From Nitrospira sp. (lineage in GTDB: Bacteria; Nitrospirota; Nitrospiria; Nitrospirales; Nitrospiraceae), in the NCBI GenBank assembly GCA_025360665.1, contig JANYBU010000121.1, positions 1 through 21,957 on the forward strand: DNA of 21,957 bases. Direction: 5' to 3'. Below the pieces are notes generated by a model. It searched no databases and was not told the DNA's origin. It was given only the letters and a program-made list of their open reading frames with translations. Of the stretch, positions 14,286 through 21,850 are shown piece after piece. The stretch's first letter is position 1, and each line of letters starts with the position of its first letter. The translations under genes were made by a program, and so were the position numbers.

Positions 14286-16184
14286 GTGGGACAGGTGGTT
14301 GACGTCATTGTGGTGGGCGGGGGTCATGCCGGCTGTGAGGCCGCCTTGGCCGCGGCGCGCATGGGTGCGCAAACCTTGCTGCTCACGATGGATCACGACC
14401 GCATCGCGCAGATGTCGTGCAACCCGGCGATCGGGGGAATCGCCAAAGGACATCTGGTAAAGGAGATCGATGCGCTGGGTGGGGAGATGGCGCGGAACAC
14501 CGATCAAGCCGGCATCCAGTTCCGCTTCATCAATACGAGTAAAGGACCGGCGGTGCGAGCCCTCCGAGTCCAATGCGACAAGAAACTGTACCGAGACGCC
14601 ATGCAACGAACGTTGCGCCTGCAGGCAGGGCTGACCATCGGCGAGGGGACGGTCGATCGCTTGCTGACGCATGCCGGTGCGATTACAGGCGTGGTGACGG
14701 ATCGCGGTGATCACATTCAGGCGAAGGCTGTTATTCTAACATCAGGTACATTTCTTAAGGGACTTATCCATATCGGCTTGAATCATTTTCCTGCGGGACG
14801 AGCCGGAGAGGCGTCAGCCGAGCACCTGTCTGATTGTATGCGCGACCTGGGGTTCGAAGTGGGCCGGCTCAAAACCGGCACGCCTCCTCGCTTGGATGGG
14901 GCGACCATCGACTTTTCCGTGATGGTGCCGCAGCCGGGCGATGATCCACCGCCGCCATTTTCGTATCGGACAGACCGGATTGAGAACCGGCAGCTCCCCT
15001 GTCATTTGACCCACACCAGTCGTGCGACGCACGAGTTGATCCAGCGCAATCTAGACCGGTCACCGCTCTACAGCGGCATCATTGAGTCGGTGGGGCCGCG
15101 GTACTGTCCGTCGATCGAAGATAAAGTCGTACGCTTTGCAGACAAAGAACGTCACCAGATTTTTATCGAGCCGGAAGGGTTGGATAGCCGTGAATTTTAT
15201 CCCAACGGGATCTCCACCAGTCTACCGGTTGATGTGCAGGCCGCGATGCTGAAGACGATCCCTGGGTTAGATCAAGCCATCATGCTCAAGCCTGGGTATG
15301 CGATCGAGTACGACTACTTTCCTCCACGGCAATTGCACCCGACTCTGGAGACCAAGCTTCTGGCCGGTCTATACCACGCGGGACAGATCAATGGGACATC
15401 CGGATATGAGGAAGCAGCGGCTCAGGGTCTGATGGCCGGGATCAATGCAGTCCTTAGACTTCGAGGCGAGCTGCCATTAGTGCTCGACCGGTCGCAGGCC
15501 TATATCGGCGTGTTAATTGACGATCTCATTACAAAAGATGCACGTGAGCCCTATCGCATGTTTACATCACGGGCAGAATACCGCCTATTGTTGCGCCATG
15601 GAAATGCTGATCTTCGATTAACCGATACTGGACGGCAAGTTGGGTTGATCTGCGACGAAGTCTATGCAAGGTTCCAGTTAAAACAGAAAGCAATTGAATC
15701 TGAGCTCGTACGGCTCGAAGAGCTTCGACCAAGACTCACAGAAGCTGTTCGTGAACGCCTAGCCAAGGTTCAGATTGAGGAAATCTCTGGGCCCTGCACA
15801 GCGGCTCAACTTTTACGGCGCCAGGGGGCGAGCTATAAGACTCTGTTAGAGGCACTTGATGTGAGCGCAGTACAAGATATTGAAACTGCTGATGAAATAG
15901 AGTTACAAGTTAAGTATTCAGGTTATATCAAGCGCCAACTGCAACAGATAGGGCGATTCAAAAAGCTCGAAACAAAGCCCATTCCGCTAACCTTCAATTA
16001 CGATGGGACTCCTGGTTTCTCGCGAGAGGTCCGAGAAAAGCTAAAAAAAGTTCGCCCCGCGTCTATTGGCCAGGCATCGAGAATTTCAGGAGTCACGCCA
16101 GCGGCAATTTCTCTTCTCCTAGTGGCCCTCGAAAAATGCAAGGGCGAATCCAGTCGAGATAGTCTTCTACAAGTTTCATCCTAG
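14286..16184 (+). CDS. mnmG: tRNA U34 carboxymethylaminomethyl synthesis enzyme MnmG (GidA)
   Basis: MnmG is the FAD-dependent partner of MnmE in wobble-uridine modification. I choose GTG at 14286 (632 residues; E. coli has 629) because AAGG lies 6 bases upstream and the FAD-binding strand VVDVIVVGGGHAGCEAA follows at once. The frame is open much further upstream, but there it overlaps mnmE. Signature segments are MSCNPAIGGIAKGHLVKE, LKTGTPPRLDG, and DREPYR-like DAREPYRMFTSRAEYRL. The C-terminal GidA domain contains YSGYIKRQ. Base composition falls in the last 500 or so bases, where AT-rich codons become common, leading into the AT-rich rsmG region. Confidence 0.96.
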   Translation: MGQVVDVIVVGGGHAGCEAALAAARMGAQTLLLTMDHDRIAQMSCNPAIGGIAKGHLVKEIDALGGEMARNTDQAGIQFRFINTSKGPAVRALRVQCDKKLYRDAMQRTLRLQAGLTIGEGTVDRLLTHAGAITGVVTDRGDHIQAKAVILTSGTFLKGLIHIGLNHFPAGRAGEASAEHLSDCMRDLGFEVGRLKTGTPPRLDGATIDFSVMVPQPGDDPPPPFSYRTDRIENRQLPCHLTHTSRATHELIQRNLDRSPLYSGIIESVGPRYCPSIEDKVVRFADKERHQIFIEPEGLDSREFYPNGISTSLPVDVQAAMLKTIPGLDQAIMLKPGYAIEYDYFPPRQLHPTLETKLLAGLYHAGQINGTSGYEEAAAQGLMAGINAVLRLRGELPLVLDRSQAYIGVLIDDLITKDAREPYRMFTSRAEYRLLLRHGNADLRLTDTGRQVGLICDEVYARFQLKQKAIESELVRLEELRPRLTEAVRERLAKVQIEEISGPCTAAQLLRRQGASYKTLLEALDVSAVQDIETADEIELQVKYSGYIKRQLQQIGRFKKLETKPIPLTFNYDGTPGFSREVREKLKKVRPASIGQASRISGVTPAAISLLLVALEKCKGESSRDSLLQVSS

Positions 16185-16212
16185 ACGAGCGAATGCGGAG
16201 TTTTTAACTGTC

Positions 16213-16224
16213 CATTCCGGAATG
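16213..16224. repeat. Perfect 12-bp palindrome upstream of parS/rsmG
   Basis: CATTCCGGAATG is a perfect dyad located 29 bases before the first parS site, in the 68-base gap between mnmG and rsmG. It could be an operator or chance; no protein can be assigned. Confidence 0.4.
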
Positions 16225-16252
16225 TCTTGACCTCATCTGCTGATTCACGTAA

Positions 16253-16909
16253 TTGTTCCACGTGGAACATGAGCCAGAATTACACGAATTCACGATTAGT
16301 TCCGTAAGTGAACTTGGGCTGACTATCGGGAATAGCCAGGCCGAGCAGCTCATGCGCTATCTCGCTCATCTGATTGAGTGGAATAAGACGATCAATCTCA
16401 CGGCGATCATCAATCCCAGGGAAATCATCATCAAGCACTTCGTTGACTCACTCGCTGCGCTTATTGCGACAGGTTTTCCGGAACAGGCTGTAGTGCTTGA
16501 TGTGGGGTCTGGTGGAGGATTTCCTGGCATTCCACTAAAAATTATGAGATCTGACTTGCAACTGGTTCTAGTTGAGCCAGTTCAGAAAAAATGCTCATTC
16601 CTTAACTCAGTGATCGGTCTATTGAAGCTTCGTGGTATCTCCACATTTGACGGCACCATTGAACAATATGCCAAACAGCCAGTCCACCACGTTGTTGACA
16701 TGATCGTCGTAAGGGCCTTGAAGTTTGAGGAAATAAGAAAACACATTCCTGCCCTGTTGGTTTCAAAAGGAAAAGTCGTCTTGTATCGAACAGAGTCTAT
16801 GAATGATCATGAAATCGGAGAAGAGTTTAATCTTGTGAACGAAACAGCTCTTGTTCTTCCACAAGGATCTGGAAAGAGAGTAGTCACAGTGGTTGAGAAG
16901 TTTAATTAA
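16253..16909 (+). CDS. rsmG: 16S rRNA (guanine527-N7)-methyltransferase RsmG (GidB)
   Basis: RsmG methylates N7 of G527 in 16S rRNA with S-adenosylmethionine. The 218-residue reading has the family core: LIEWNKTINLTAI (40-52), HFVDSLAAL (62-70) and the SAM loop VLDVGSGGGFPGIPLKI (81-97), followed by VEPVQKKCSFLN. No ATG exists upstream of residue 34, so initiation must be at a non-ATG codon. TTG at 16253 or GTG at 16262 are the options. Both lie in or touch the parS site, so the N-terminus FHVEH is the translated parS. No ribosome site is visible. The gene is notably AT-rich (23 of 60 bases GC at 16801-16860). Confidence 0.93.
   Translation: MFHVEHEPELHEFTISSVSELGLTIGNSQAEQLMRYLAHLIEWNKTINLTAIINPREIIIKHFVDSLAALIATGFPEQAVVLDVGSGGGFPGIPLKIMRSDLQLVLVEPVQKKCSFLNSVIGLLKLRGISTFDGTIEQYAKQPVHHVVDMIVVRALKFEEIRKHIPALLVSKGKVVLYRTESMNDHEIGEEFNLVNETALVLPQGSGKRVVTVVEKFN
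16254..16269. promoter_or_regulatory. parS: parS centromere site (perfect 16-bp palindrome)
   Basis: TGTTCCACGTGGAACA is a perfect dyad and a canonical ParB-binding parS sequence. It lies about 1.5 kb before parB and overlaps the start of rsmG, so ParB loading here could also affect rsmG expression. The identity is very secure because parA and parB are next door. Confidence 0.95.
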
Positions 16910-16912
16910 TAA

Positions 16913-16918
16913 TATAAT
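16913..16918 (+). promoter_or_regulatory. Possible -10 element before parA
   Basis: TATAAT lies in an AT-rich stretch just after rsmG, 74 bases before the parA ATG. No acceptable -35 hexamer sits at 16-18 bases, so this is only a candidate. If used, the transcript would start near the second parS site, giving ParB a way to autoregulate parAB. Confidence 0.25.
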
Positions 16919-16934
16919 CAATACTATATGTATA

Positions 16935-16950
16935 AGTTCCACGTGGAACA
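16935..16950. promoter_or_regulatory. parS: Second parS site (15 of 16)
   Basis: AGTTCCACGTGGAACA differs from the perfect parS only at its first base. It lies between rsmG and parA, 681 bases from the first site in the same orientation-independent form. Together the two sites bracket rsmG. Confidence 0.9.
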
Positions 16951-16991
16951 TTCGTGGTGAGTATGTGAGAGTGATTGGCTCAACCTTAAAT

Positions 16992-17768
16992 ATGGCAAAG
17001 ATTGTAGCGATTGCAAATCAAAAGGGTGGCGTAGGAAAGACCACAACAGCTGTGAATCTTGCCGCTGGTGTCGCACTTCTAGGTAAGCGTGTCTTACTTG
17101 TGGATATGGATCCGCAAGGGAACGCCACAAGCGGGCTGGGTGTCGACCCACGTTCCCTAACGACCACCGTGTATAACTGCCTGGTTAACTATGTGAAATT
17201 TCAGGATGCTGTGCAAGTCACAGAAGTGAACGGTTTGTCACTTTTGCCGGCAAATGCTGACTTGTCCGGTGCCGAAATAGAGATGGTGAATATTGAAGAG
17301 CGGGAGAAACTGCTTCGACATTTCTTGCGAGATATTGAGCAACTATTCGACGTTATTTTTCTCGACTGCCCTCCGACATTGGGGATTCTGACGGTGAATG
17401 CGCTGGTTGCAGCGCGCAGCATTTTAGTTCCGGTTCAATGTGAATACTATGCCATGGAGGGGTTAAGCCGCTTGGTTGGAAACATTGATCGAGTTCGTCA
17501 GTCTTTTAACCCGGAACTCCAGTTGGAAGGGATCGTCTTGACAATGTTCGATGCGAGGAATACGTTGGCGCGTCAAGTCGTTGAGCAAGTTCGCGAATAT
17601 TTCAAAGACGTCGTCTACAGCACCGTGATCCCTCGAAATGTGGCACTTGCCGAAGCTCCAAGTTATGGACGTCCAGCCATGTTGTATAACGTCGCATCGG
17701 CAGGAGCCCAAGCTTATTTGTCTTTAGCCAAGGAGTTTGTGAGCCATGGAGAAAAAAGCGCTCGGTAG
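16992..17768 (+). CDS. parA: Chromosome-partitioning ATPase ParA (Soj)
   Basis: ParA is the Walker-type ATPase that moves ParB-parS complexes apart on the nucleoid. I place the start at MAKIVAIANQ (258 residues), which matches the family N-terminus; the open frame extends 33 codons upstream through the second parS. The deviant Walker A KGGVGKTT is at 11-18, with the signature Lys K11. DMDPQGN (38-44) is the A' motif, and DCPPTLGILTVNAL holds Walker B. No strong ribosome site is seen. The short N-terminus lacks an HTH, as in chromosomal type Ib ParA proteins. parB starts 23 bases before the parA stop. Confidence 0.96.
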   Translation: MAKIVAIANQKGGVGKTTTAVNLAAGVALLGKRVLLVDMDPQGNATSGLGVDPRSLTTTVYNCLVNYVKFQDAVQVTEVNGLSLLPANADLSGAEIEMVNIEEREKLLRHFLRDIEQLFDVIFLDCPPTLGILTVNALVAARSILVPVQCEYYAMEGLSRLVGNIDRVRQSFNPELQLEGIVLTMFDARNTLARQVVEQVREYFKDVVYSTVIPRNVALAEAPSYGRPAMLYNVASAGAQAYLSLAKEFVSHGEKSAR

Positions 17769-18594
17769 AGGACTCGACGCATTGCTGCCTGCCGCCAAGC
17801 CTGCGTCGATGCCTGAAATGCCGGATGTTCAACACTTGCGGGTCGATGCGATTGTGCCGAATCGGTATCAGCCGAGACAAACGTTTTCCCCTCATGAGCT
17901 GGCGGAACTCACGGCCTCATTGAAGCAAAGTGGATTGCTCCAACCAATTTTGGTGCGCCGCAAGGGCGACGGAATATACGAACTCATTTCCGGTGAACGG
18001 CGTTGGCGCGCGGCAAAAGAAGCGGGGCTGGAAACGATTCAATCCGTCATTCGCAATTGCGGAGACGAAGAATCTGTCGTCCTGGCACTGGTGGAAAATC
18101 TTCAGCGATCAGATCTCAATCCCATGGAAATGGCCAGAGCCTACCATCGGATGATGAACGAATTTGGACTGACTCAGGACATAATTGCGCAACGAGTCGG
18201 TTGCGAGCGATCATCAATTGCCAATGTCGTGCGTCTAATAAATCTTCCATCAGAGGTCCAACAGCTGATCGAAACGAATCAGCTCTCCATGGGACATGCC
18301 AAAGTGATTCTTGGTCTTTCCGGCCAAAATGAACAGCTTAGAGTCGCCCAGCTTGTGGTTTCAAAAGCCTTATCGGTGAGGGAGACGGAAAAACTCATTG
18401 AATCCTCATCGGTTGCAAAGAAACGCGGAGCAACGGAATTACGGCGAACACCCTGGTCTGATGTTGAAGAGCGATTGCAAAAACGATTAGGGACCAAAGT
18501 CATGATCAAAAAAGGAAGACATGGCGGAAAAATTGTCATTCACTACTTTTCTCCTCCTGAACTCGACGGGATCCTCGAGACTCTTCTGAATTAA
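17746..18594 (+). CDS. parB: Chromosome-partitioning protein ParB (Spo0J), parS-binding CTPase
   Basis: ParB binds parS, spreads as a CTP-dependent clamp and stimulates ParA. The 282-residue protein starts with the ParA-interacting segment KKALGRGLDALL (3-14). The N-terminal CTP-binding domain has GERRWRAA (83-90) and ENLQRSDLNPMEMA (117-130). The helix-turn-helix that reads parS covers about 142-165 (LTQDIIAQRVGCERSSIANVVRL). The C-terminal dimerisation part is about 235-282. The ATG lies inside parA, with AAGGAG 10 bases upstream, so the pair is coupled. Target sites are present at 16254 and 16935. Confidence 0.97.
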   Translation: MEKKALGRGLDALLPAAKPASMPEMPDVQHLRVDAIVPNRYQPRQTFSPHELAELTASLKQSGLLQPILVRRKGDGIYELISGERRWRAAKEAGLETIQSVIRNCGDEESVVLALVENLQRSDLNPMEMARAYHRMMNEFGLTQDIIAQRVGCERSSIANVVRLINLPSEVQQLIETNQLSMGHAKVILGLSGQNEQLRVAQLVVSKALSVRETEKLIESSSVAKKRGATELRRTPWSDVEERLQKRLGTKVMIKKGRHGGKIVIHYFSPPELDGILETLLN

Positions 18595-18757
18595 TCCATA
18601 CCGCATTCTTATTTCGTAGAATTCATGAGAGGTAGAGGCATACTTGTTGCTTCTACGTACTCATGACTTTATCTATTTCTTATCTTACCGACTATTTCCC
18701 ATACAGCATTACAACTGCGCTGGAATAGTGGAGTCATCAACTCGAGGAGGCGCGCTC

Positions 18758-19252
18758 ATGTGGGGGCAGGACAATAAAGAAGAGATGAGCTCAAGCGAGC
18801 AGGAAGGCAAAGAGATGACGAAGGTAGTTGCCAGCTCAATTGCCGACGGGGCCGGGGACATTAGTGCCTTTGTCGGAAAGGGGGTTGAGTTCAAAGGCAC
18901 TATTTCCTATAGTGGGACAGTGAGAATTGACGGGTATCTCGACGGAGAAATTCATACTGATGGTGTGCTCCTGGTTGGTGAAGACGCCGTCATCCAGGCA
19001 AAAATTACCGCCGGAACGATTGTGTGTAAAGGTAAGATTACCGGGGATGTCGTTGCGAAAGAGTGCGTCAAGCTCCGGGCTCCGGCCGTGATGAATGGGA
19101 GCGTCAAGGCGCCGGTCCTTTCAATGGAAGATGGCGTGCTATTCAACGGTGCACTGGAAATGGCTCACGGCGTGCGCGAGCTCCCTCGGGACGTTTCCCT
19201 GCATCCCGTCGGAATGATAGTGCCCCCTAGCATTAAGCGAGTCAACGGTTAG
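18758..19252 (+). CDS. Bactofilin (polymer-forming cytoskeletal protein), first copy
   Basis: Bactofilins polymerise without nucleotide through a beta-helical core. The start MWGQDNKEEM is fixed by a perfect AGGAGG at 18745-18750, 7 bases from the ATG; the frame is open 38 codons further upstream. The 164 residues comprise a charged Ser/Glu/Lys-rich N-terminal tail (1-30), a core at about 35-135 with the repeating pattern FKGTISYSGTVRIDG, LDGEI, GVLLVGEDAVIQAKI and GKITGDVVA, and a short C-terminal tail. It follows parB by 163 bases on the same strand. No membrane segment is seen. Confidence 0.9.
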   Translation: MWGQDNKEEMSSSEQEGKEMTKVVASSIADGAGDISAFVGKGVEFKGTISYSGTVRIDGYLDGEIHTDGVLLVGEDAVIQAKITAGTIVCKGKITGDVVAKECVKLRAPAVMNGSVKAPVLSMEDGVLFNGALEMAHGVRELPRDVSLHPVGMIVPPSIKRVNG

Positions 19253-19340
19253 GGGGATATTATTATTTAGGTATGTATCCTGCGCGTTCTTTGTGTGGTG
19301 ATGGACCATGCATGTGTGGGAAGAGTCTTAGGAGGCGATT

Positions 19341-19766
19341 ATGTGGGCAAAGAAAGAACGGGGCCAGCAAGTCGAACAGGACAGCGAGAACTTTACACTC
19401 CTGGGGAAAGGCGCGGACTTCAAAGGCGTCGTAATTTTTGATGGCACCGTTCGGGTTGATGGGCACGTCGAAGGCGAGATCTATACGACCGGAACGTTAA
19501 TCGTCGGAGAGCATGCCGTGATCGATGGCATCGTATCAGCTGGGGTGCTCATGAATAGCGGCAAGATCAATGGCACCATCACTGCCATGGAAAAGATTCA
19601 CATCCTTAAGCCCGGTGTTCTTGTCGGCGATATCAGAACCCCTGTCATTGCGATCGAAGAAGGCTCTCATTTCCATGGCATGTGTGACATGGGCGCTCAT
19701 CATTGGAGCGCCGAACGCGCCCTTTCGGCCGACGCGTCTCAGGGCCTTATTGCATCTGCTCATTAG
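19341..19766 (+). CDS. Bactofilin (polymer-forming cytoskeletal protein), second copy
   Basis: The second bactofilin has 141 residues with the same core: DFKGVVIFDGTVRVDGHVEGEI, then LIVGEHAVIDGIVSAG, GKINGTI and PGVLVGDIRTPVIAIEEGSHFHG. It begins MW like its neighbour and also has a perfect AGGAGG (19330-19335) 5 bases before the ATG. Both probably arose by duplication, but the tails differ: this one has a short N-tail and a C-tail AERALSADASQG. The pair may co-polymerise. It ends 56 bases before mnmA. Confidence 0.9.
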   Translation: MWAKKERGQQVEQDSENFTLLGKGADFKGVVIFDGTVRVDGHVEGEIYTTGTLIVGEHAVIDGIVSAGVLMNSGKINGTITAMEKIHILKPGVLVGDIRTPVIAIEEGSHFHGMCDMGAHHWSAERALSADASQGLIASAH

Positions 19767-19822
19767 CCGCAGGAAACAGCCCCCTAGCCCTTTTCCTGTC
19801 TCCCCAGTACAATAGCGACCTT

Positions 19823-20905
19823 ATGGCTCGCCCTACAGTTCTCCTTGGCATGAGCGGTGGAGTGGACAGCTCTGTCGCCGCAGCGCTTCTGGTTCGCCAG
19901 GGCTACGACGTGCATGGCGTCACCTTTCAAGTCTGGGAACACGAAGACGAAACAGTCTTGGTCTCTAAGCGCTGGGAAGAACGTGGGTGCTGTAAGGTTG
20001 GCATCGCCCGGTATGTCGCGCAGACATTGAAGATTCCGCATGAGGTAGTCGACACCAGAGAAACCTTTCGTGCCGGCGTCATCGACGACTTTATTGCCGG
20101 CTATCTCGAAGGCACAACGCCCAATCCCTGTGTTCGATGCAATGAGCGCGTCAAACTGCGGGGTCTCGTCGAGCTTGCGGACGTACGCGGGATCGATTTT
20201 GTGGCCACAGGCCACTATGTTCGCATTGGCGAATCCAAAGGGCTGTCGACTCTCCAGCGAGCAGCCGATCCCAAGAAAGATCAAAGCTATTTCCTCTATC
20301 GTCTTCGTCAGTCCTGGCTCGCTCGTCTTCTCTTTCCTGTGGGGGGCATGCAGAAGACGGACGTATGGAAGGAAGCAGAGGCCTTGGGCCTTCCCGCGGA
20401 CGAATTGAAGGAAAGCCAGGAAATCTGCTTCGTGAGCCACGGTGATTATCGAACCTTCATCGAGAAGGAAGCGCCTGCCGCCAAGAAGCCAGGGGCCTTC
20501 GTGGACGATGAAGGCCAATATTTAGGCGACCATGAGGGGATCGCCTTCTATACTCCAGGCCAGCGACGAGGTCTCGGTATTGCGACCGGGCGCAGGCTCT
20601 ATGTGCAGCAAGTACAACCTGCCACCAATACCGTCGTCCTTGGAGCAGAAGAGTCATTGCGTCGCGGTCAGTGTGACGTCGCAGATCTGAATCTCTTCGA
20701 TTCCTCACTCCTCACTGGATCAACAGAGGTCGAGGTCAAGGTCCGGTATGCCACTCCTGCCGCACCTGCGACCGTTCAGTCTCTTTCAGAGGGCACTCTC
20801 CGCATTCTCTTCCATGAGCCACAACGCGCGTTGAGCCCAGGTCAGTCCGCGGTCTTCTATCGAAACGATCACGTGCTCGGCGGCGGCATCATCCAATCAT
20901 TGTAG
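19823..20905 (+). CDS. mnmA: tRNA-specific 2-thiouridylase MnmA
   Basis: MnmA thiolates position 2 of wobble uridine 34 in tRNAs for Lys, Glu and Gln, using ATP and a sulfur relay. The ATG at 19823 gives 360 residues (E. coli 368). The PP-loop GMSGGVDSSVAA is at 9-20. The catalytic cysteines are C103 in TPNPCVRCN and C202 in SQEICFV, the usual pair. DPKKDQSYFLYRL, TPGQRRGLGIA and GHYVRI are further family marks. The frame is open 40 codons upstream, overlapping the second bactofilin, but that part is not MnmA-like. Only a weak ribosome site is present. It complements mnmE and mnmG on the same contig. Confidence 0.96.
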   Translation: MARPTVLLGMSGGVDSSVAAALLVRQGYDVHGVTFQVWEHEDETVLVSKRWEERGCCKVGIARYVAQTLKIPHEVVDTRETFRAGVIDDFIAGYLEGTTPNPCVRCNERVKLRGLVELADVRGIDFVATGHYVRIGESKGLSTLQRAADPKKDQSYFLYRLRQSWLARLLFPVGGMQKTDVWKEAEALGLPADELKESQEICFVSHGDYRTFIEKEAPAAKKPGAFVDDEGQYLGDHEGIAFYTPGQRRGLGIATGRRLYVQQVQPATNTVVLGAEESLRRGQCDVADLNLFDSSLLTGSTEVEVKVRYATPAAPATVQSLSEGTLRILFHEPQRALSPGQSAVFYRNDHVLGGGIIQSL

Positions 20906-20930
20906 CCTCCTCATGATCCGCACCATCGTA

Positions 20931-20960
20931 TTGACAGTCCTCATCTGCCAATGCTAACTT
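20931..20960 (+). promoter_or_regulatory. Candidate promoter for atpH-atpA
   Basis: TTGACA at 20931-20936 is a perfect -35. TAACTT at 20955-20960 is a weak -10 (3 of 6) but has an extended TGC before it, with an 18-base spacer. It lies 75 bases before the atpH start and would give the ATP synthase genes their own transcript. Confidence 0.45.
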
Positions 20961-20972
20961 GGCGCGCCGCTT

Positions 20973-20990
20973 TTCGTGCGAGCGCACGAA
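20973..20990 (+). promoter_or_regulatory. Perfect hairpin in the atpH leader
   Basis: TTCGTGCG at 20973-20980 pairs exactly with CGCACGAA at 20983-20990. It sits in the predicted atpH 5' leader, 45 bases before the GTG. No T-run follows directly, so it is not a clear terminator; an RNA-stability or regulatory role is only possible. Confidence 0.45.
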
Positions 20991-21034
20991 GGCTTCTACC
21001 TTTGTCAAAATGAAGAGCGAACGGATCACTAATA

Positions 21035-21574
21035 GTGATTAAGACAGCAGTGGCGCGACGTTATGCACAGGCACTCTTCGAGCTACTCGACGAATCCAGC
21101 ATTGAGCCAACCCGTGCGGCCTTAACGGGGTTGGGGCACGCGATCAAGGACTCGGTCGCGCTGCGCCATGTTGTGGCCTCGCCGGCCTTTGGCGCTGAAG
21201 ACAAAATTGCCGTCCTCGCAGAACTCGGATCACGCCTGGGGTGTCCTCCCGTCGGAAGAACCTTTCTCGCGCAGTTGGTGAAGAAGAATCGCGTCGGCTT
21301 TCTCCCTGAAATCGCCGAGGCCTTCGCGAAACTTGCCGATGCGTCGAAAGGCACCCAGCAAATCACCGTGTCCTCAGCTGCGGCCTTGCCCCCAGCTGAA
21401 CAAGATCGAATCAGCACTCGCTTGCGCGAAATGCTCAAGCGCCAAATCGATGTGAGCTTTCATACGGATGCACGCCATCTCGCCGGCGTGCAGATCCATC
21501 TCGGCAGCACGGTGGTCGATAGCACCGTCCGTGGCCGGTTACAAGCGATGCAGAGTCTGTTGACTAAGGAGTAG
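21035..21574 (+). CDS. atpH: F1F0 ATP synthase subunit delta
   Basis: Subunit delta joins the F1 head to the peripheral stalk. The 179-residue length is typical. The N-terminal helical domain starts VARRYAQALFEL, the usual delta opening, and continues with ASPAFGAEDKIAVLAEL and NRVGFLPEIAEAF. The C-terminal domain carries the conserved LAGVQIHLGSTVVDSTVRGRLQ. Initiation is at GTG (21035), with only a weak purine-rich stretch upstream. atpA follows after 2 bases. F0 genes are not upstream here, since mnmA takes that place. Confidence 0.95.
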   Translation: MIKTAVARRYAQALFELLDESSIEPTRAALTGLGHAIKDSVALRHVVASPAFGAEDKIAVLAELGSRLGCPPVGRTFLAQLVKKNRVGFLPEIAEAFAKLADASKGTQQITVSSAAALPPAEQDRISTRLREMLKRQIDVSFHTDARHLAGVQIHLGSTVVDSTVRGRLQAMQSLLTKE

Positions 21575-21576
21575 CC

Positions 21577-21850
21577 ATGCAGATCAAGGCAGAAGAAATT
21601 AGTTCGATCATCAAAGAAAAGATCAAAGGCTTCGACAAGCAGGTCGACGTCAAGGAGACCGGCTCAGTCATCCAGGTCGGAGACGGGATTGCCAAGGTCT
21701 ATGGTCTCGACGGCGCCATGGCCGGAGAAATGCTCGAATTCCCCGGCGGCCTCTATGGGATCGCGCTAAACCTTGAAGAAGACAACGTCGGTGCCGTGCT
21801 CATGGGCGATGACGTTGGAGTCAAGGAAGGCGATCCGGTCAAGCGCACGG
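21577..21850 (+). CDS. atpA: F1F0 ATP synthase subunit alpha, N-terminal fragment truncated by a contig-end fold-back
   Basis: Subunit alpha is the non-catalytic nucleotide-binding subunit of F1. AAGGAG (21566-21571) precedes the ATG by 5 bases, and the N-terminus is canonical: QIKAEEISSIIKEKI, VGDGIAKVYGLDGAMAGEML and VGAVLMGDDVGVKEGDPVKRTG. Genuine sequence ends at about residue 91, with T91 and then a Gly codon spanning the junction. From 21849 the DNA is the reverse complement of upstream atpA, so the remaining frame (to a stop at 21922-21924) encodes antisense nonsense. The Walker A part of the real gene is missing because the contig ends. Confidence 0.95.

Noticed and set aside
16185..16252. 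Promoter TTGACC-17-TAATTG before rsmG
   Set aside because: The -35 is fair but the -10 matches only 2 of 6 bases.
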